Shown here: positions 37,293 through 45,120 of the stretch, piece after piece
Layout of the letters: the number at the start of each line of letters is the position of its first letter
Position numbering within the stretch: position 1 is the first letter of the stretch
The notes under the pieces: generated by a model
Told to the model about the DNA's origin: nothing
The model's input: the letters and a program-made list of their open reading frames with translations, nothing else
The model's database searches: none
Source: Methylobacter sp.
Lineage (GTDB): Bacteria > Pseudomonadota > Gammaproteobacteria > Methylococcales > Methylomonadaceae
Direction: 5' to 3'
Assembly (NCBI GenBank): GCA_030684815.1
Contig: JAUXXQ010000191.1
Coordinates: 1 to 46,216 of the forward strand
DNA: 46,216 nt
Translations under genes and position numbers: made by a program

Positions 37293-37549
37293 ATTTCTTC
37301 AATGAAGGTGTTTTCTATCGGCGTTTGCACATAATGTTTCTTTTCGTCCCAGAAATAATAATAGCCTTTATCGGTGGTCGTAACCTTACCATTGCGGATA
37401 AGCCAGGTTTTTGAAGTCGAGCCATTGGCATAAGTGACCTGGTAATTGCCGTCCAAAAACTCAACCATTTTACGCGACAGTTGGTTTTGTTGATCTTGGG
37501 TGCAGCCTGCCAGCAGCGCCAGCAAGCCGAATAAGGTGATTAGTTTCAT
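37289..37549 (-). CDS. Small lipoprotein of unknown function
   Basis: An 86-residue protein with a lipoprotein signal ending 'LALLAGC' (Cys16). The mature part, about 70 residues, has strands such as 'GNYQVTYANGSTSKTWLI' and 'KGYYYFWDEKKHYVQTPI'. No family is recognised with confidence. Its stop overlaps the yfbR start, so the two are probably co-expressed. Upstream lies repeat C copy 3. Confidence 0.8.
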   Translation of the reverse strand: MKLITLFGLLALLAGCTQDQQNQLSRKMVEFLDGNYQVTYANGSTSKTWLIRNGKVTTTDKGYYYFWDEKKHYVQTPIENTFIEEI

Positions 37550-37610
37550 GATGTAAATCTCTTGTTTATTTTAAAGTGGTTAAGGTTTCGGTTTCAAAGC
37601 GTTGCGGGTT

Positions 37611-37745
37611 AGACCTTCCAGGTTTTTACTGGAGCCGCTCCCGACGGCTCCAGCACTTCCGCCATCCATGGCAGTCGTACTGGAGCCGCTCCCGACGGCT
37701 CCAGCACTTCCGCCATCCATGGCAGTCGTAAAACCTGGAAGGTCT
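37611..37745. repeat. Repeat family C, copy 3, with a duplicated core
   Basis: The same 16-bp inverted ends enclose two exact tandem copies of the 51-base core, 37628-37678 and 37679-37729. The outer GCGGGACA flank is missing. The duplicated core suggests slippage or rolling addition inside the repeat. Confidence 0.75.
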
Positions 37746-37884
37746 GTCGTTCGGGCACGCAGAAAAATACGACCCTCCGAGTCCTTCTCGCTCTTCGTGG
37801 TGAATAAAAACCTTGAAGCGCCAGCGGTTGGTGATTGTATAAGTATAGTGTTTAAATAGCCCATTTTGCTTATCGCTAAACATT

Positions 37885-38805
37885 ATGCTTATTCAATGGT
37901 ATCCCGGCCACATGCACAAGGCCAGCAAAGAGGTGAAGGAAATTTTGCCTCAAATCGACCTGATTATCGAGATTCTGGACGCGCGCATTCCGTTCAGCAG
38001 CCAAAACCCGATGCTTGCCGCGTTGCGCGGCGACAAGCCCTGCATCAAAGTCCTTAGCAAAAGCGATCTGGCCGACCCTGAAATCACGCAACAATGGCAA
38101 AGCTATCTGGAACAGGAACAAGGCGTAAAAACGTTGGCCTTGAGCATAGAACAGCCGGAAAAAATGCGCCAACTGACCGATTTGTGCCACAAAATGTTGC
38201 CGAACAAAATCGGCAGCGACAAACCCATCCATACCTTGATTATGGGCATCCCCAATGTCGGCAAATCCACGCTGATTAACATGCTGGCCGGACGGATGAT
38301 AGCCAAAACCGGCAACGAACCGGCCATCACCAAAACCCAGCAACGCATCGACATCGGCAACGGCATCATCTTGTTGGACACGCCGGGCATGTTATGGCCG
38401 AACGTCGACAACAAAAACAGCGGCTACCGGCTGGCCACCACCGGCGCGATCAAGGACACCGCGATCAGCCATGATTCCATCGCCTTTTTCGCCGCCGAAT
38501 ACCTGTTGCAACATTATCCTGATTTGCTGCAAACCCGTTTCCAGCTTGATGTTATCCCGGCTACCGAGCAGGAACTGATGGACATTATCGGCAGGAAACG
38601 CGGCTGTTTACGCTCAGGCGGGCGCATCGAAATGGACAAGGTGTCGAAAATTTTGCTGGCCGAATTGCGCGCCGGCACTATCGGGCGAATCAGTCTGGAA
38701 ACCCCGACCATGATGGAACAGGAACTGGCAGAGCTGATGATTATCCGGGCAGAGAAAGAAGCCAAGAAAAAAGCGCGCAAGGAAAAGTGGAAAGGGACGA
38801 AATAA
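37885..38805 (+). CDS. ylqF: Ribosome biogenesis GTPase YlqF/RbgA
   Basis: A 306-residue circularly permuted GTPase. The order G4-G5-G1-G3 is seen: 'LSKSDL' near residue 57, 'MGIPNVGKSTLINMLAG' near 120 and 'LLDTPGMLWP' near 165. The C-terminal RNA-binding helices are rich in Lys, ending 'KKKARKEKWKGTK'. It acts in late 50S subunit assembly. No clear ribosome site precedes the ATG. Repeat C copies lie on both sides of this gene (37611 and 38832). Confidence 0.95.
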   Translation: MLIQWYPGHMHKASKEVKEILPQIDLIIEILDARIPFSSQNPMLAALRGDKPCIKVLSKSDLADPEITQQWQSYLEQEQGVKTLALSIEQPEKMRQLTDLCHKMLPNKIGSDKPIHTLIMGIPNVGKSTLINMLAGRMIAKTGNEPAITKTQQRIDIGNGIILLDTPGMLWPNVDNKNSGYRLATTGAIKDTAISHDSIAFFAAEYLLQHYPDLLQTRFQLDVIPATEQELMDIIGRKRGCLRSGGRIEMDKVSKILLAELRAGTIGRISLETPTMMEQELAELMIIRAEKEAKKKARKEKWKGTK

Positions 38806-38831
38806 GGCGGTTTCCTGAATCAATCATTGCG

Positions 38832-38972
38832 GCTTCCCATTTAAAGCGGGACAAGCATACCGAAGTAGACCTTCCAGGTTTTACGACTGCCATGGATGGC
38901 AGAAGTGCTGGAGCCGTCGGGAGCGGCTCCAGTAAAAACCTGGAAGGTCTGTCCCGTGTTAAGTTGATAGCT
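38832..38972. repeat. Repeat family C, copy 4, interior inverted
   Basis: The left flank (GCTTCCCATTTAAAGCGGGA...) and right flank (GTCCCGTGTTAAGTTGATAG) run in the same direction as in copy 2, but the 52-base interior between the 16-bp inverted ends (38867-38882, 38935-38950) reads as the reverse complement of the copy 2 interior with one mismatch. It starts ACGACTGCC and ends GGCTCCAGTA. Confidence 0.8.
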
Positions 38973-38978
38973 ATAATT

Positions 38979-39008
38979 GTCCACGAAAAACACGAAATTT
39001 TCGTGGCC
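38979..39008. repeat. Repeat family D, short copy
   Basis: GTCCACGAAAAACACGAAATT followed by TTCGTGG, a compact hairpin. The rest of the 38806-39142 gap is repeat C copy 4, this copy and the TCCAGTCGCAACTGGA palindrome at 39081-39097. Confidence 0.5.
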
Positions 39009-39142
39009 TTTATTTTTTACACCCACTGTTCAGGTTTTTAGCTTAACTAAAATAACCTAATATAAATCAATTTATTATAGTTCCAGTCGCAACTGGAGAC
39101 CGTAAAACACCACCGACTGATTACCCCGGAGTTTGCCTAAAT

Positions 39143-40711
39143 ATGAGCGATAACACGGCGCTGGATACCAGCCTCACCCTGATTAAGGCGTTAACCGCAA
39201 CGCATGCCTGCGACCTCATTGAAACCCATATTTCCTGGGTACTGCTGACGGGGCAACACGCCTATAAAATAAAAAAGCCGGTCAACTTCGGTTTCCTGGA
39301 TTTCTCCACCTTGGAAAAACGCCGCTTTTGCTGCGATGAAGAATTAAGGCTAAACCAACGCTTCGCCGCCGACCTATACCTTGAAGTCGTGCCAATCACC
39401 GGAACGCCGGAACGCCCTGACTTAGGCGGCACTGGCAGCGCCATCGAATACGCGGTCAAAATGCTGCGCTTTCCCGCCGGGCAATTGCTGCGTACAGCAG
39501 CCGAAAGCCACGAGTTAAGCACCGATGAAACCGACCAGCTGGCCAAACTGATTGCCGATTTCCATCAAACGGTTGAACGGACTGTCGAAAGTTCTGTTTA
39601 TGGCGACAGCGCAAACATCAACCATTGGTTTGTCGAGAATTTTGACCACATCAGGCCGTTGTTAATAGATGATGCAGCAAAACAGCAGCTACAGGCTATC
39701 GAGCAATGGGGTGCTGACGAATGGCAGCAGCAGGCCGAATTAATGCAATTGCGCAAACGTCAGGGTCAAGTGCGTGAATGCCACGGCGATTTGCATTTGG
39801 GCAATATGACACGGCTCAACGGCCGGGTAACGCTGTTCGATTGCATCGAATTTAACCCGCTGCTACGCTGGATTGATGTCATCAGCGAAGTGGCGTTTTT
39901 GTTCATCGACCTGCTGTATTTTGGTTATGGCCACCATGCCTACCGCTTGCTTAACCGCTATTTGCACCATACCGGCGATTACCAAGGGCTGGCGCTGTTG
40001 CGCTATTACCTGGTTTACCGCGCCTTGGTGCGGGCTAAAGTGTCGTTATTGCGCATGGCGCAACAAGCCGATAATGCTGTGCTCAGCCAACAGGCACGTG
40101 GCGACTATGCTATTTTTGCCAATCTGGCCGAGCAGTTTACCCACCGCCGCCAAACCGCGCTGATCATTACCCACGGCTATTCGGGTTCCGGAAAATCGAC
40201 GTTGGCCGCCCAGCTTGCGGAACACATCGGCGCATTCCAAATCCGTTCCGATATAGAGCGCAAACGCCTGTTCGGCCACACCGCATTGGCAGAAACCGGC
40301 AGCGCTATTGACGACGGGCTTTATAGCGAGAAAGCCAGCCTAACAACCTACCAACACCTTCATGAACTTGCCAAGACGGTACTTGACGCCGGTTTCCCGG
40401 TCATTATCGACGCCACTTTTCTTAAAACCGAACAACGTGGGTCATTCGGGCAACTGGCCGCCGACAGCGGTGTGCCTTTTCATATCCTGAGTTTTCAGGC
40501 CTCCGACCAAGCCTTATGCAGCCGTATCAAGCAACGGCAAAACGATGCCTCGGAAGCGACGGTAGCCGTGCTCCGACGACAGCAACAATCGGCGCAGCCG
40601 TTATCGGCGCAAGAGCAAGCGGCGGTTTTTGAAATTAACACCGAAACCGACCATGCCCTGGAAGAAATGCTGGGGCGTTTTGGCTGTTATAAGGCTATTT
40701 CCGGGAAATAA
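39143..40711 (+). CDS. Bifunctional APH-like kinase and P-loop ATPase fusion
   Basis: A 522-residue two-domain protein. The N-terminal part (about 1-310) resembles aminoglycoside phosphotransferase-like kinases, with 'ECHGDLHLGNM' near 213 (catalytic Asp) and 'VTLFDCIEFNP' for the metal site. The C-terminal part is a zeta-toxin-like P-loop kinase domain with 'HGYSGSGKST' near 344 and 'IRSDIERKRLFG'. The combination (COG2187 with COG0645) is widespread in proteobacteria and uncharacterised. GGAG lies about 11 bases before the ATG. The last residues are encoded within the start of a family D repeat. Confidence 0.88.
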   Translation: MSDNTALDTSLTLIKALTATHACDLIETHISWVLLTGQHAYKIKKPVNFGFLDFSTLEKRRFCCDEELRLNQRFAADLYLEVVPITGTPERPDLGGTGSAIEYAVKMLRFPAGQLLRTAAESHELSTDETDQLAKLIADFHQTVERTVESSVYGDSANINHWFVENFDHIRPLLIDDAAKQQLQAIEQWGADEWQQQAELMQLRKRQGQVRECHGDLHLGNMTRLNGRVTLFDCIEFNPLLRWIDVISEVAFLFIDLLYFGYGHHAYRLLNRYLHHTGDYQGLALLRYYLVYRALVRAKVSLLRMAQQADNAVLSQQARGDYAIFANLAEQFTHRRQTALIITHGYSGSGKSTLAAQLAEHIGAFQIRSDIERKRLFGHTALAETGSAIDDGLYSEKASLTTYQHLHELAKTVLDAGFPVIIDATFLKTEQRGSFGQLAADSGVPFHILSFQASDQALCSRIKQRQNDASEATVAVLRRQQQSAQPLSAQEQAAVFEINTETDHALEEMLGRFGCYKAISGK

Positions 40712-40775
40712 CGTCCCTTGATGATCATGGCATGTGACAAATAAAGTCCACGAAAGCCACGGAAATTTCGCGGCT
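40697..40775. repeat. Repeat family D, copy overlapping a gene end
   Basis: TTTCCGGGAAATAAC, then CCTTGATGATCATGG, GTCCACGAAAGCCACG and the short opposing arm TTTCGCGGCTTTCG, as in 29563-29695. The repeat supplies the last codons and TAA stop of the APH/P-loop gene, so its insertion or decay set the protein's C-terminus. Confidence 0.6.
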
Positions 40776-40805
40776 TTCGCCAGCCATTCAGAGCATGAAA
40801 CCGGC

Positions 40806-41117
40806 CTATTTAACAATATACTCTTGGCTGTCCCTATTACCCAGATTATCCAACCAGCTGATACTGATTTTATCGCCGACATCGCCGCCTTTAAGCAGGA
40901 AAGAAAAATAAGGATCTTTGGCAATATTAGCGCCAATATTGCCGCTCATAATGACGGTGTTGTTATGTTTTACCGTTAGCTTTTGGATAAAATGCGCCGG
41001 GATTAAGGCGTTGGTTTTACTGTCACGATTGCGGCCATGTTCCATAGGATGGGCGATCAGCATCCTCAGCTGCATTTTGCCATCAGTGCGTTTGGTGCGG
41101 ATTTTAATGCTCGACAT
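40806..41117 (-). CDS. soxZ: Sulfur carrier complex subunit SoxZ
   Basis: A 103-residue SoxZ of usual length: an Ig-like beta sandwich with 'MQLRMLIAHPMEHGRNRD', 'LIPAHFIQKLTVKHNN' and 'DPYFSFLLKGGDVGDKISIS'. It forms a heterodimer with SoxY and holds the sulfur-carrying arm of SoxY in the periplasm. Its ATG starts four bases after the soxY stop. No soxA, soxX, soxB or soxCD is in the window, so any thiosulfate pathway would be partial. Confidence 0.94.
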   Translation of the reverse strand: MSSIKIRTKRTDGKMQLRMLIAHPMEHGRNRDSKTNALIPAHFIQKLTVKHNNTVIMSGNIGANIAKDPYFSFLLKGGDVGDKISISWLDNLGNRDSQEYIVK

Positions 41118-41121
41118 GGGA

Positions 41122-41577
41122 TTAGCAGTTGCCCGGTGAGATGATTATTTTTTCGGCGGCGCTGTAAAAACCGGCGTCAGTTTCCACGATGACCATCACA
41201 GTAGAGGATTCGGCTATCTTTAAGCGCGCCGATACCCAAGCCTCCATGGTTGGCGTCAAGTCAAACTTAGCGGCCAACGCTATGGGGTTTTTTTCGACCA
41301 GTATGGCAATGCTTTCGACATTATTCAGTGTGCTGGTGACGGTAATCGGCACATTGGCGCCGCTGCCCACTATCTTGGCTATCTGAATGTCGATTTTATC
41401 CGATGCAATGATCTGTTGGTCTTTGAATAAGCGCTTTAAGGTTTGTTGTAATATGCCGGTTTCGGCCGGCCAGGCCGCATTTGTTTCGGAGGAGCCCAAC
41501 AAACCGGCCGCAGCAATCATTGAGCAGCCGCCCAAAGCAACAGATTTTTTGATAAAAGCCCGGCGGTTGCAGGTCAT
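41122..41577 (-). CDS. soxY: Sulfur carrier protein SoxY with shortened C-terminus
   Basis: A 151-residue SoxY. It has a Tat-like signal with 'CNRRAFIKKSVALGG', so SoxYZ would be exported folded. The Ig-like domain includes 'VPITVTSTLNNVESIAI' and 'SARLKIAESSTVMVIVE'. Normal SoxY ends in a GGCGG swinging arm whose Cys carries the sulfur. Here the protein ends 'ISPGNC' followed by TAA: the Cys is the very last residue and the glycines differ. The ATG at 41577 fits the Tat signal; an ATG at 41604 is an alternative. It follows thiE by 29 bases on the same strand. Confidence 0.92.
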   Translation of the reverse strand: MTCNRRAFIKKSVALGGCSMIAAAGLLGSSETNAAWPAETGILQQTLKRLFKDQQIIASDKIDIQIAKIVGSGANVPITVTSTLNNVESIAILVEKNPIALAAKFDLTPTMEAWVSARLKIAESSTVMVIVETDAGFYSAAEKIIISPGNC

Positions 41578-41606
41578 GGCATATTGTTCCGGCACGGTTG
41601 ACATGT

Positions 41607-42224
41607 TTAATGGGCGAATAAGGCCTGATAAGCCCGCGCCGCTTGTTCCGGCTGATGGTCGAAAAGGCCGCCGATGACGGCCAGTAAATCCGCGCCCGCT
41701 GTAATTAACGGCGCACCGTTTTCCGGCACAATACCGCCGATGGCAACAATAGGGATGGTCAGCGCACGTTTTGCCTGCCGTAAAGTTTCGATCTCGGCGG
41801 GTGCGGCCAAGGGTTTTGACGTGGAGGGGAAAAATCGCCCGAAAGCCACATACGTGGCGCCTTCGATCTCAGCCGCCAAGGCGTGTTCGACCGCGTTATA
41901 ACAGGACACGCCGATAATCGCATTATTGCCCAAACGCTGCCTTGCTTGGGCAACCGCACCATCTTCCCTGCCCAAATGAACGCCGTCCGCACCCACCAGC
42001 GCCGCCAGCTCAATATCATCATTAACCAATAACGGCACCTGATGCCGGTGGCAGATTTTAACCAGCTCGCGGGCAAAAAAAGGCGCATCAAGCGGATTTT
42101 TGTCGCGGTATTGCACCACAACAGCGCCGCCTCTTAGCGCCGCTGCCACTTCGTTAATGACCGCATCGCCTGATTTGCCTTCGGTTTGGGTGATCGCGTA
42201 AAGCCCACGTCTAGGAAATTTCAT
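41607..42224 (-). CDS. thiE: Thiamine-phosphate synthase
   Basis: A 205-residue TIM barrel: 'GLYAITQTE' start, 'VVQYRDKN', 'LLVNDDIELAALVGADGVHL' (the usual binding motif), 'VSCYNAVEHA' and 'VAIGGIVPENGAPL'. It joins HMP-diphosphate and THZ-phosphate to make thiamine phosphate. The ATG at 42224 overlaps the thiD stop by the ATGA type; the longer start at 42242 lacks support. No TPP riboswitch is seen, since the region upstream of thiD is the coding region of the OmpA gene. Confidence 0.95.
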   Translation of the reverse strand: MKFPRRGLYAITQTEGKSGDAVINEVAAALRGGAVVVQYRDKNPLDAPFFARELVKICHRHQVPLLVNDDIELAALVGADGVHLGREDGAVAQARQRLGNNAIIGVSCYNAVEHALAAEIEGATYVAFGRFFPSTSKPLAAPAEIETLRQAKRALTIPIVAIGGIVPENGAPLITAGADLLAVIGGLFDHQPEQAARAYQALFAH

Positions 42225-43012
42225 CACTCGGCATCCATCCAAAAAAAACGGTTAGGGATGTGCTGCCCCAGACCCGGCTGGTAAGCGGCCTTTAATGAAT
42301 TCCAGGTGTATTCCTGGGCTTCCATGACCGCCTGCAAAGGCTCCAAACCGTGCGCCATCAAGGCCGCAATGCTGCTAGCCAAGGTGCAGCCGGAACCGTG
42401 ATAGCTGAACGGCAACCTGTCCCAGGTGTAAGTTTCCCAACTGCGCCGGTCATGGAACAGCTGATTGCTGACCGACGGCGTGTCCTCATGGCTGCCGGTA
42501 ATCAACACATAATCACAACCTTTTTCCAGCAAGGCCAAGCCGCACTCATTAAGGTTAGTTAATCCTGTCAGTTTCCGCGCTTCTTCGCTGTTCGGCGTTA
42601 ACACGCGGGTGCAGGGCAACAGCAAGTCAACCATCGTTGCGATAAGCCGGTCATTCGACAACTCGGCACCGCCGCCCGCCGCCAAGACCGGATCGAGGAT
42701 CACCGGAATATGTGGATGCTGTTTTAGTACCGCATGAATCGCGGCGGCGGTTTCATGATGGCCGATCAAGCCGATTTTAAACGCCTTGACCGGCAGGTCG
42801 TCCAATAAGGTATTGGCCTGGCTGATAATCGCTTCAGGCGTTTGCGGAATGAGCTTTTTGACATTTCGGGTATCCTGTTCGGTTAAGGCGGTGATGACGC
42901 TGGCGGCATGGCAACGATGGCTGACGAAGGTCTCAATATCGGCCTGCACCCCAGCGCCTCCGCTGGGGTCATGACCGGAAAATGACAGTACAACAGGACG
43001 GTTTAAGCTCAT
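42224..43012 (-). CDS. thiD: Hydroxymethylpyrimidine/phosphomethylpyrimidine kinase
   Basis: A 262-residue ribokinase-fold enzyme: 'LSFSGHDPSGGAGVQADIET' at the N-terminus, 'AFKIGLIG', 'VILDPVLAAGGGAEL', 'LTPNSEEARKLTG' and the anion-hole 'YHGSGCTLASSIAALMAHG'. It phosphorylates HMP and HMP-P for thiamine synthesis. It starts ten bases after the end of the OmpA-type lipoprotein gene and overlaps thiE, beginning the thiD-thiE-soxY-soxZ run. Confidence 0.95.
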   Translation of the reverse strand: MSLNRPVVLSFSGHDPSGGAGVQADIETFVSHRCHAASVITALTEQDTRNVKKLIPQTPEAIISQANTLLDDLPVKAFKIGLIGHHETAAAIHAVLKQHPHIPVILDPVLAAGGGAELSNDRLIATMVDLLLPCTRVLTPNSEEARKLTGLTNLNECGLALLEKGCDYVLITGSHEDTPSVSNQLFHDRRSWETYTWDRLPFSYHGSGCTLASSIAALMAHGLEPLQAVMEAQEYTWNSLKAAYQPGLGQHIPNRFFWMDAE

Positions 43013-43021
43013 GCAACAGAT

Positions 43022-43924
43022 CTATCGGGTGTAATTATAGGGCTGCTGCGGATAGGTTTGTTGCTGTGGGTACTGCTGTTGCGGGTAGCCCTGTTGTTGA
43101 GGATAACCCTGCTGCTGCGGGTAGCTTTGTTGTTGCGGGTAGCCCTGCTGTTGCGGATAACCTTGTTGTTGCGGGTAACCCTGTTGTTGCGGGTAGCCCT
43201 GTTGTTGCGGATAACCTTGCTGCTGCGGGTAGCCCTGTTGTTGAGGAGCGCCTTGTTGCTGGCTGGCACCTGCATTGTTATTGGCGACAATGGCCAATTC
43301 CACCCGACGGTTCTGCGCCCGGTTCATTTCATTAACATTAGGCACTTTCGGCATTCTTTTGCCCATGCCTTGTTGCGATAATCGGGAATAGCTGACGCCA
43401 TGCTGGGCCAGATAACCGGCCACGCTGGCGGCACGGCGTTCGGATAAGCCCTGATTATAACTGTCGCTGCCCTTGTCATCCGTATGCCCAGTGACATTGA
43501 TAGTGGAATCCGGGTAGTGATTAAGTACGTTCGCGACCGAATCCAATGCGCCTTGCGCTTGCGGCGTCAAATCAGCTGAATCAAAGCCAAATGTCACATT
43601 ACTCGGCATGGTCAGGTTCAGGGTATTTTCCGCCGTCCTTTGTACTTCAATACCGGTGCCTTGCAATGACTGCTGCATTTCCTTTTCCTGATGATCCATA
43701 TAAGCACCCACCGCCGCACCAACAACGCCACCGGCCAATGCGCCCAAGCCGGCATTTTTAAGATCATTACCGCCAAACAACGTACCTGCGCCTGCGCCGA
43801 TGACTGCACCTGCGCCACCGCCCATGGCGGCCTTACTCAGGCCGGATTGCCCGGTGTTTGGGTCGGTAATGCAAGCAGTTAATAGCGCTGAACTGATGCC
43901 TATAACTAATAATTTTTTTTTCAT
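43022..43924 (-). CDS. OmpA-family lipoprotein with GYPQQQ repeats
   Basis: A 300-residue outer-membrane lipoprotein. The signal ends in lipobox 'LLTAC' (Cys18). A glycine-zipper region (about 31-75, 'GGGAGAVIGAGAGTLFGG') may insert in membrane. The OmpA C-like domain (about 105-215) has 'NVTGHTDDKGSDSYNQGLSE' and 'NRAQNRRVELAI', which bind peptidoglycan. A Gln/Pro/Tyr tail of about twelve YPQQQ-like units ends 'YNYTR'. It resembles YiaD-type proteins but for the tail. Confidence 0.92.
   Translation of the reverse strand: MKKKLLVIGISSALLTACITDPNTGQSGLSKAAMGGGAGAVIGAGAGTLFGGNDLKNAGLGALAGGVVGAAVGAYMDHQEKEMQQSLQGTGIEVQRTAENTLNLTMPSNVTFGFDSADLTPQAQGALDSVANVLNHYPDSTINVTGHTDDKGSDSYNQGLSERRAASVAGYLAQHGVSYSRLSQQGMGKRMPKVPNVNEMNRAQNRRVELAIVANNNAGASQQQGAPQQQGYPQQQGYPQQQGYPQQQGYPQQQGYPQQQGYPQQQSYPQQQGYPQQQGYPQQQYPQQQTYPQQPYNYTR
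43036..43260. repeat. 18-bp minisatellite in the OmpA gene
   Basis: About twelve tandem 18-bp units (roughly TAACCCTGTTGTTGCGGG on the plus strand), each encoding GYPQQQ on the minus strand, with synonymous and single-codon changes. Unit number should vary between strains through slippage without shifting the frame. Confidence 0.85.
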
Positions 43925-44035
43925 AAAGAATACCTTGAGTTGATTTGTATGAGATTTCGGGTGCAGCCGGTTAGAGTTTTGTTAAGCCCGCGTGAAAAAT
44001 TGTAAAGTCCACTGGATAAATCCAAACTGAATAGT

Positions 44036-44167
44036 AACTACTCAGCGAAAAAAGAAGAGGAACACGGATGTCACAGATGGGACGGATTTACACAGATTTT
44101 TGTAACTACGCAGTGTTTTTAATCAGTGATTATCCGTCTAATCAGTGCTATCCGAGTTCTATTTTTT
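44036..44167. repeat. Repeat family B, copy 4
   Basis: AACTACTCAGCG, GAGGAACACGGATGTCACAG, ATTTACACAGATTTTTGTAA and GATTATCCGTCTAATCAGTG leading to TTCTATTTTTT. This is the closest copy to that at 9185-9345. It lies in the 43925-44186 gap, where I see no gene. Confidence 0.7.
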
Positions 44168-44186
44168 ACCGGGCAGTTATAAATCA

Positions 44187-44603
44187 TCATTTCCCGCGCG
44201 ATTCAATAAAGCTATACAGCGCCATCCCAGCCAGCATGGCTGCAACAAACAGCCATGCTTTAGGTTGGCCTGCCGCCGCACTGACAATGGCAGGGCCTGG
44301 GCAAAACCCTGCAATGCCCCAACCGACGCCAAAAGCCAAACTGCCGAACAGCAATCGTTTATCCAGTTGAGTCGTTTGAGGTAACTGCATCGGCGCGCCC
44401 AACACACTGCGCTGGCGTTTTTTGGCCAGCGCAAAACCGGCAGACCCGACCACAATAGCCCCGACCATCACGAACGCCAGCGTTGGGTTCCAAGCCCCGG
44501 CCAAATCCAAAAAGCCGATGACCTTAGCCGGATCGGTCATGCCCGATAAAATGAGCCCGAAGCCGAATAACAGGCCGACAAAAAATGCGCTAATAGACAA
44601 CAT
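44187..44603 (-). CDS. DUF6691/YeeE-YedE family membrane protein, half 2
   Basis: A 138-residue membrane protein with about four helices. It contains 'GLILSGMTDPAKVIGFLD' and 'GWGIAGFCPGPAIVS', the second half of the YeeE/YedE (sulfur transport) fold with its conserved Cys. Together with the next gene upstream it would rebuild a full-length transporter, as in PmpA/PmpB-type pairs. The ATG at 44603 lies two bases after the stop of its partner. Some related proteins carry thiosulfate across the inner membrane. Confidence 0.88.
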   Translation of the reverse strand: MLSISAFFVGLLFGFGLILSGMTDPAKVIGFLDLAGAWNPTLAFVMVGAIVVGSAGFALAKKRQRSVLGAPMQLPQTTQLDKRLLFGSLAFGVGWGIAGFCPGPAIVSAAAGQPKAWLFVAAMLAGMALYSFIESRGK

Positions 44604-44605
44604 GA

Positions 44606-45049
44606 TTAAAGCCCCAAGACATGGCGAGTCAAATAAACGGTGACAAAACCCGCCGTCATAAACGTCAGCGTAGCCGCCAACGAGCGCATCGAGCCACGGG
44701 AAATGCCGCAAACGCCGTGGCCGCTGGTGCAGCCAGAAGCATAGCGGGTGCCGATGCCAACCAAAAGTCCGGCAATAATCAGTTCTATAGTGCCGGCATC
44801 GATAGTCACCGTGGGCAAGCCGAAAACGAAGCGATAAATAAAAGGTGCTGCCAGCAGGCCGAGTACAAACATGAGCCGCCAGATTTTGTCGCCCTTATTA
44901 CCCGTCTGAAGCAGGCCGCCTATAATGCCGCTGATACCGGCAACCCGGCCATTGAGCAGCACCAATAGCGCCGCCGCAGAGCCAATCAACAAACCGCCTG
45001 CAAGGCCGGAAAGATAGTCACTAATAGGCATAACATCGGATGGATTCAT
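44606..45049 (-). CDS. YeeE/YedE family membrane protein, half 1
   Basis: A 147-residue membrane protein. Four hydrophobic helices and the signature 'YASGCTSGHGVCGISRGSMR' carry the conserved Cys residues of this family. It forms the first half of a split transporter with the gene at 44187. Substrates in characterised members include thiosulfate and other sulfur compounds. soxYZ lies only three kilobases away on the same strand, so a shared sulfur-handling function is possible. Confidence 0.9.
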   Translation of the reverse strand: MNPSDVMPISDYLSGLAGGLLIGSAAALLVLLNGRVAGISGIIGGLLQTGNKGDKIWRLMFVLGLLAAPFIYRFVFGLPTVTIDAGTIELIIAGLLVGIGTRYASGCTSGHGVCGISRGSMRSLAATLTFMTAGFVTVYLTRHVLGL

Positions 45050-45120
45050 ATTGTTTACAGTGCGAGTTAATTAACCGTTAAAAATATGGCCATCATGCGC
45101 CGATTTCAAGGCGCTGACCA

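Noticed and set aside
37580-37864. Open frames with GGSAGAVGSGSS repeats in both directions
   Set aside because: They are translations of the duplicated core of repeat C, not genes.
43013-43120. TPP riboswitch before thiD
   Set aside because: The region is coding sequence of the OmpA lipoprotein and shows no THI-element words.
43036-43260. CRISPR-like array because of the regular repeats
   Set aside because: There are no spacers; the units are contiguous and encode GYPQQQ.
43058-43381. Leucine-rich plus-strand open frame of LLLRVALLLR type
   Set aside because: It is the antisense reading of the GYPQQQ minisatellite.
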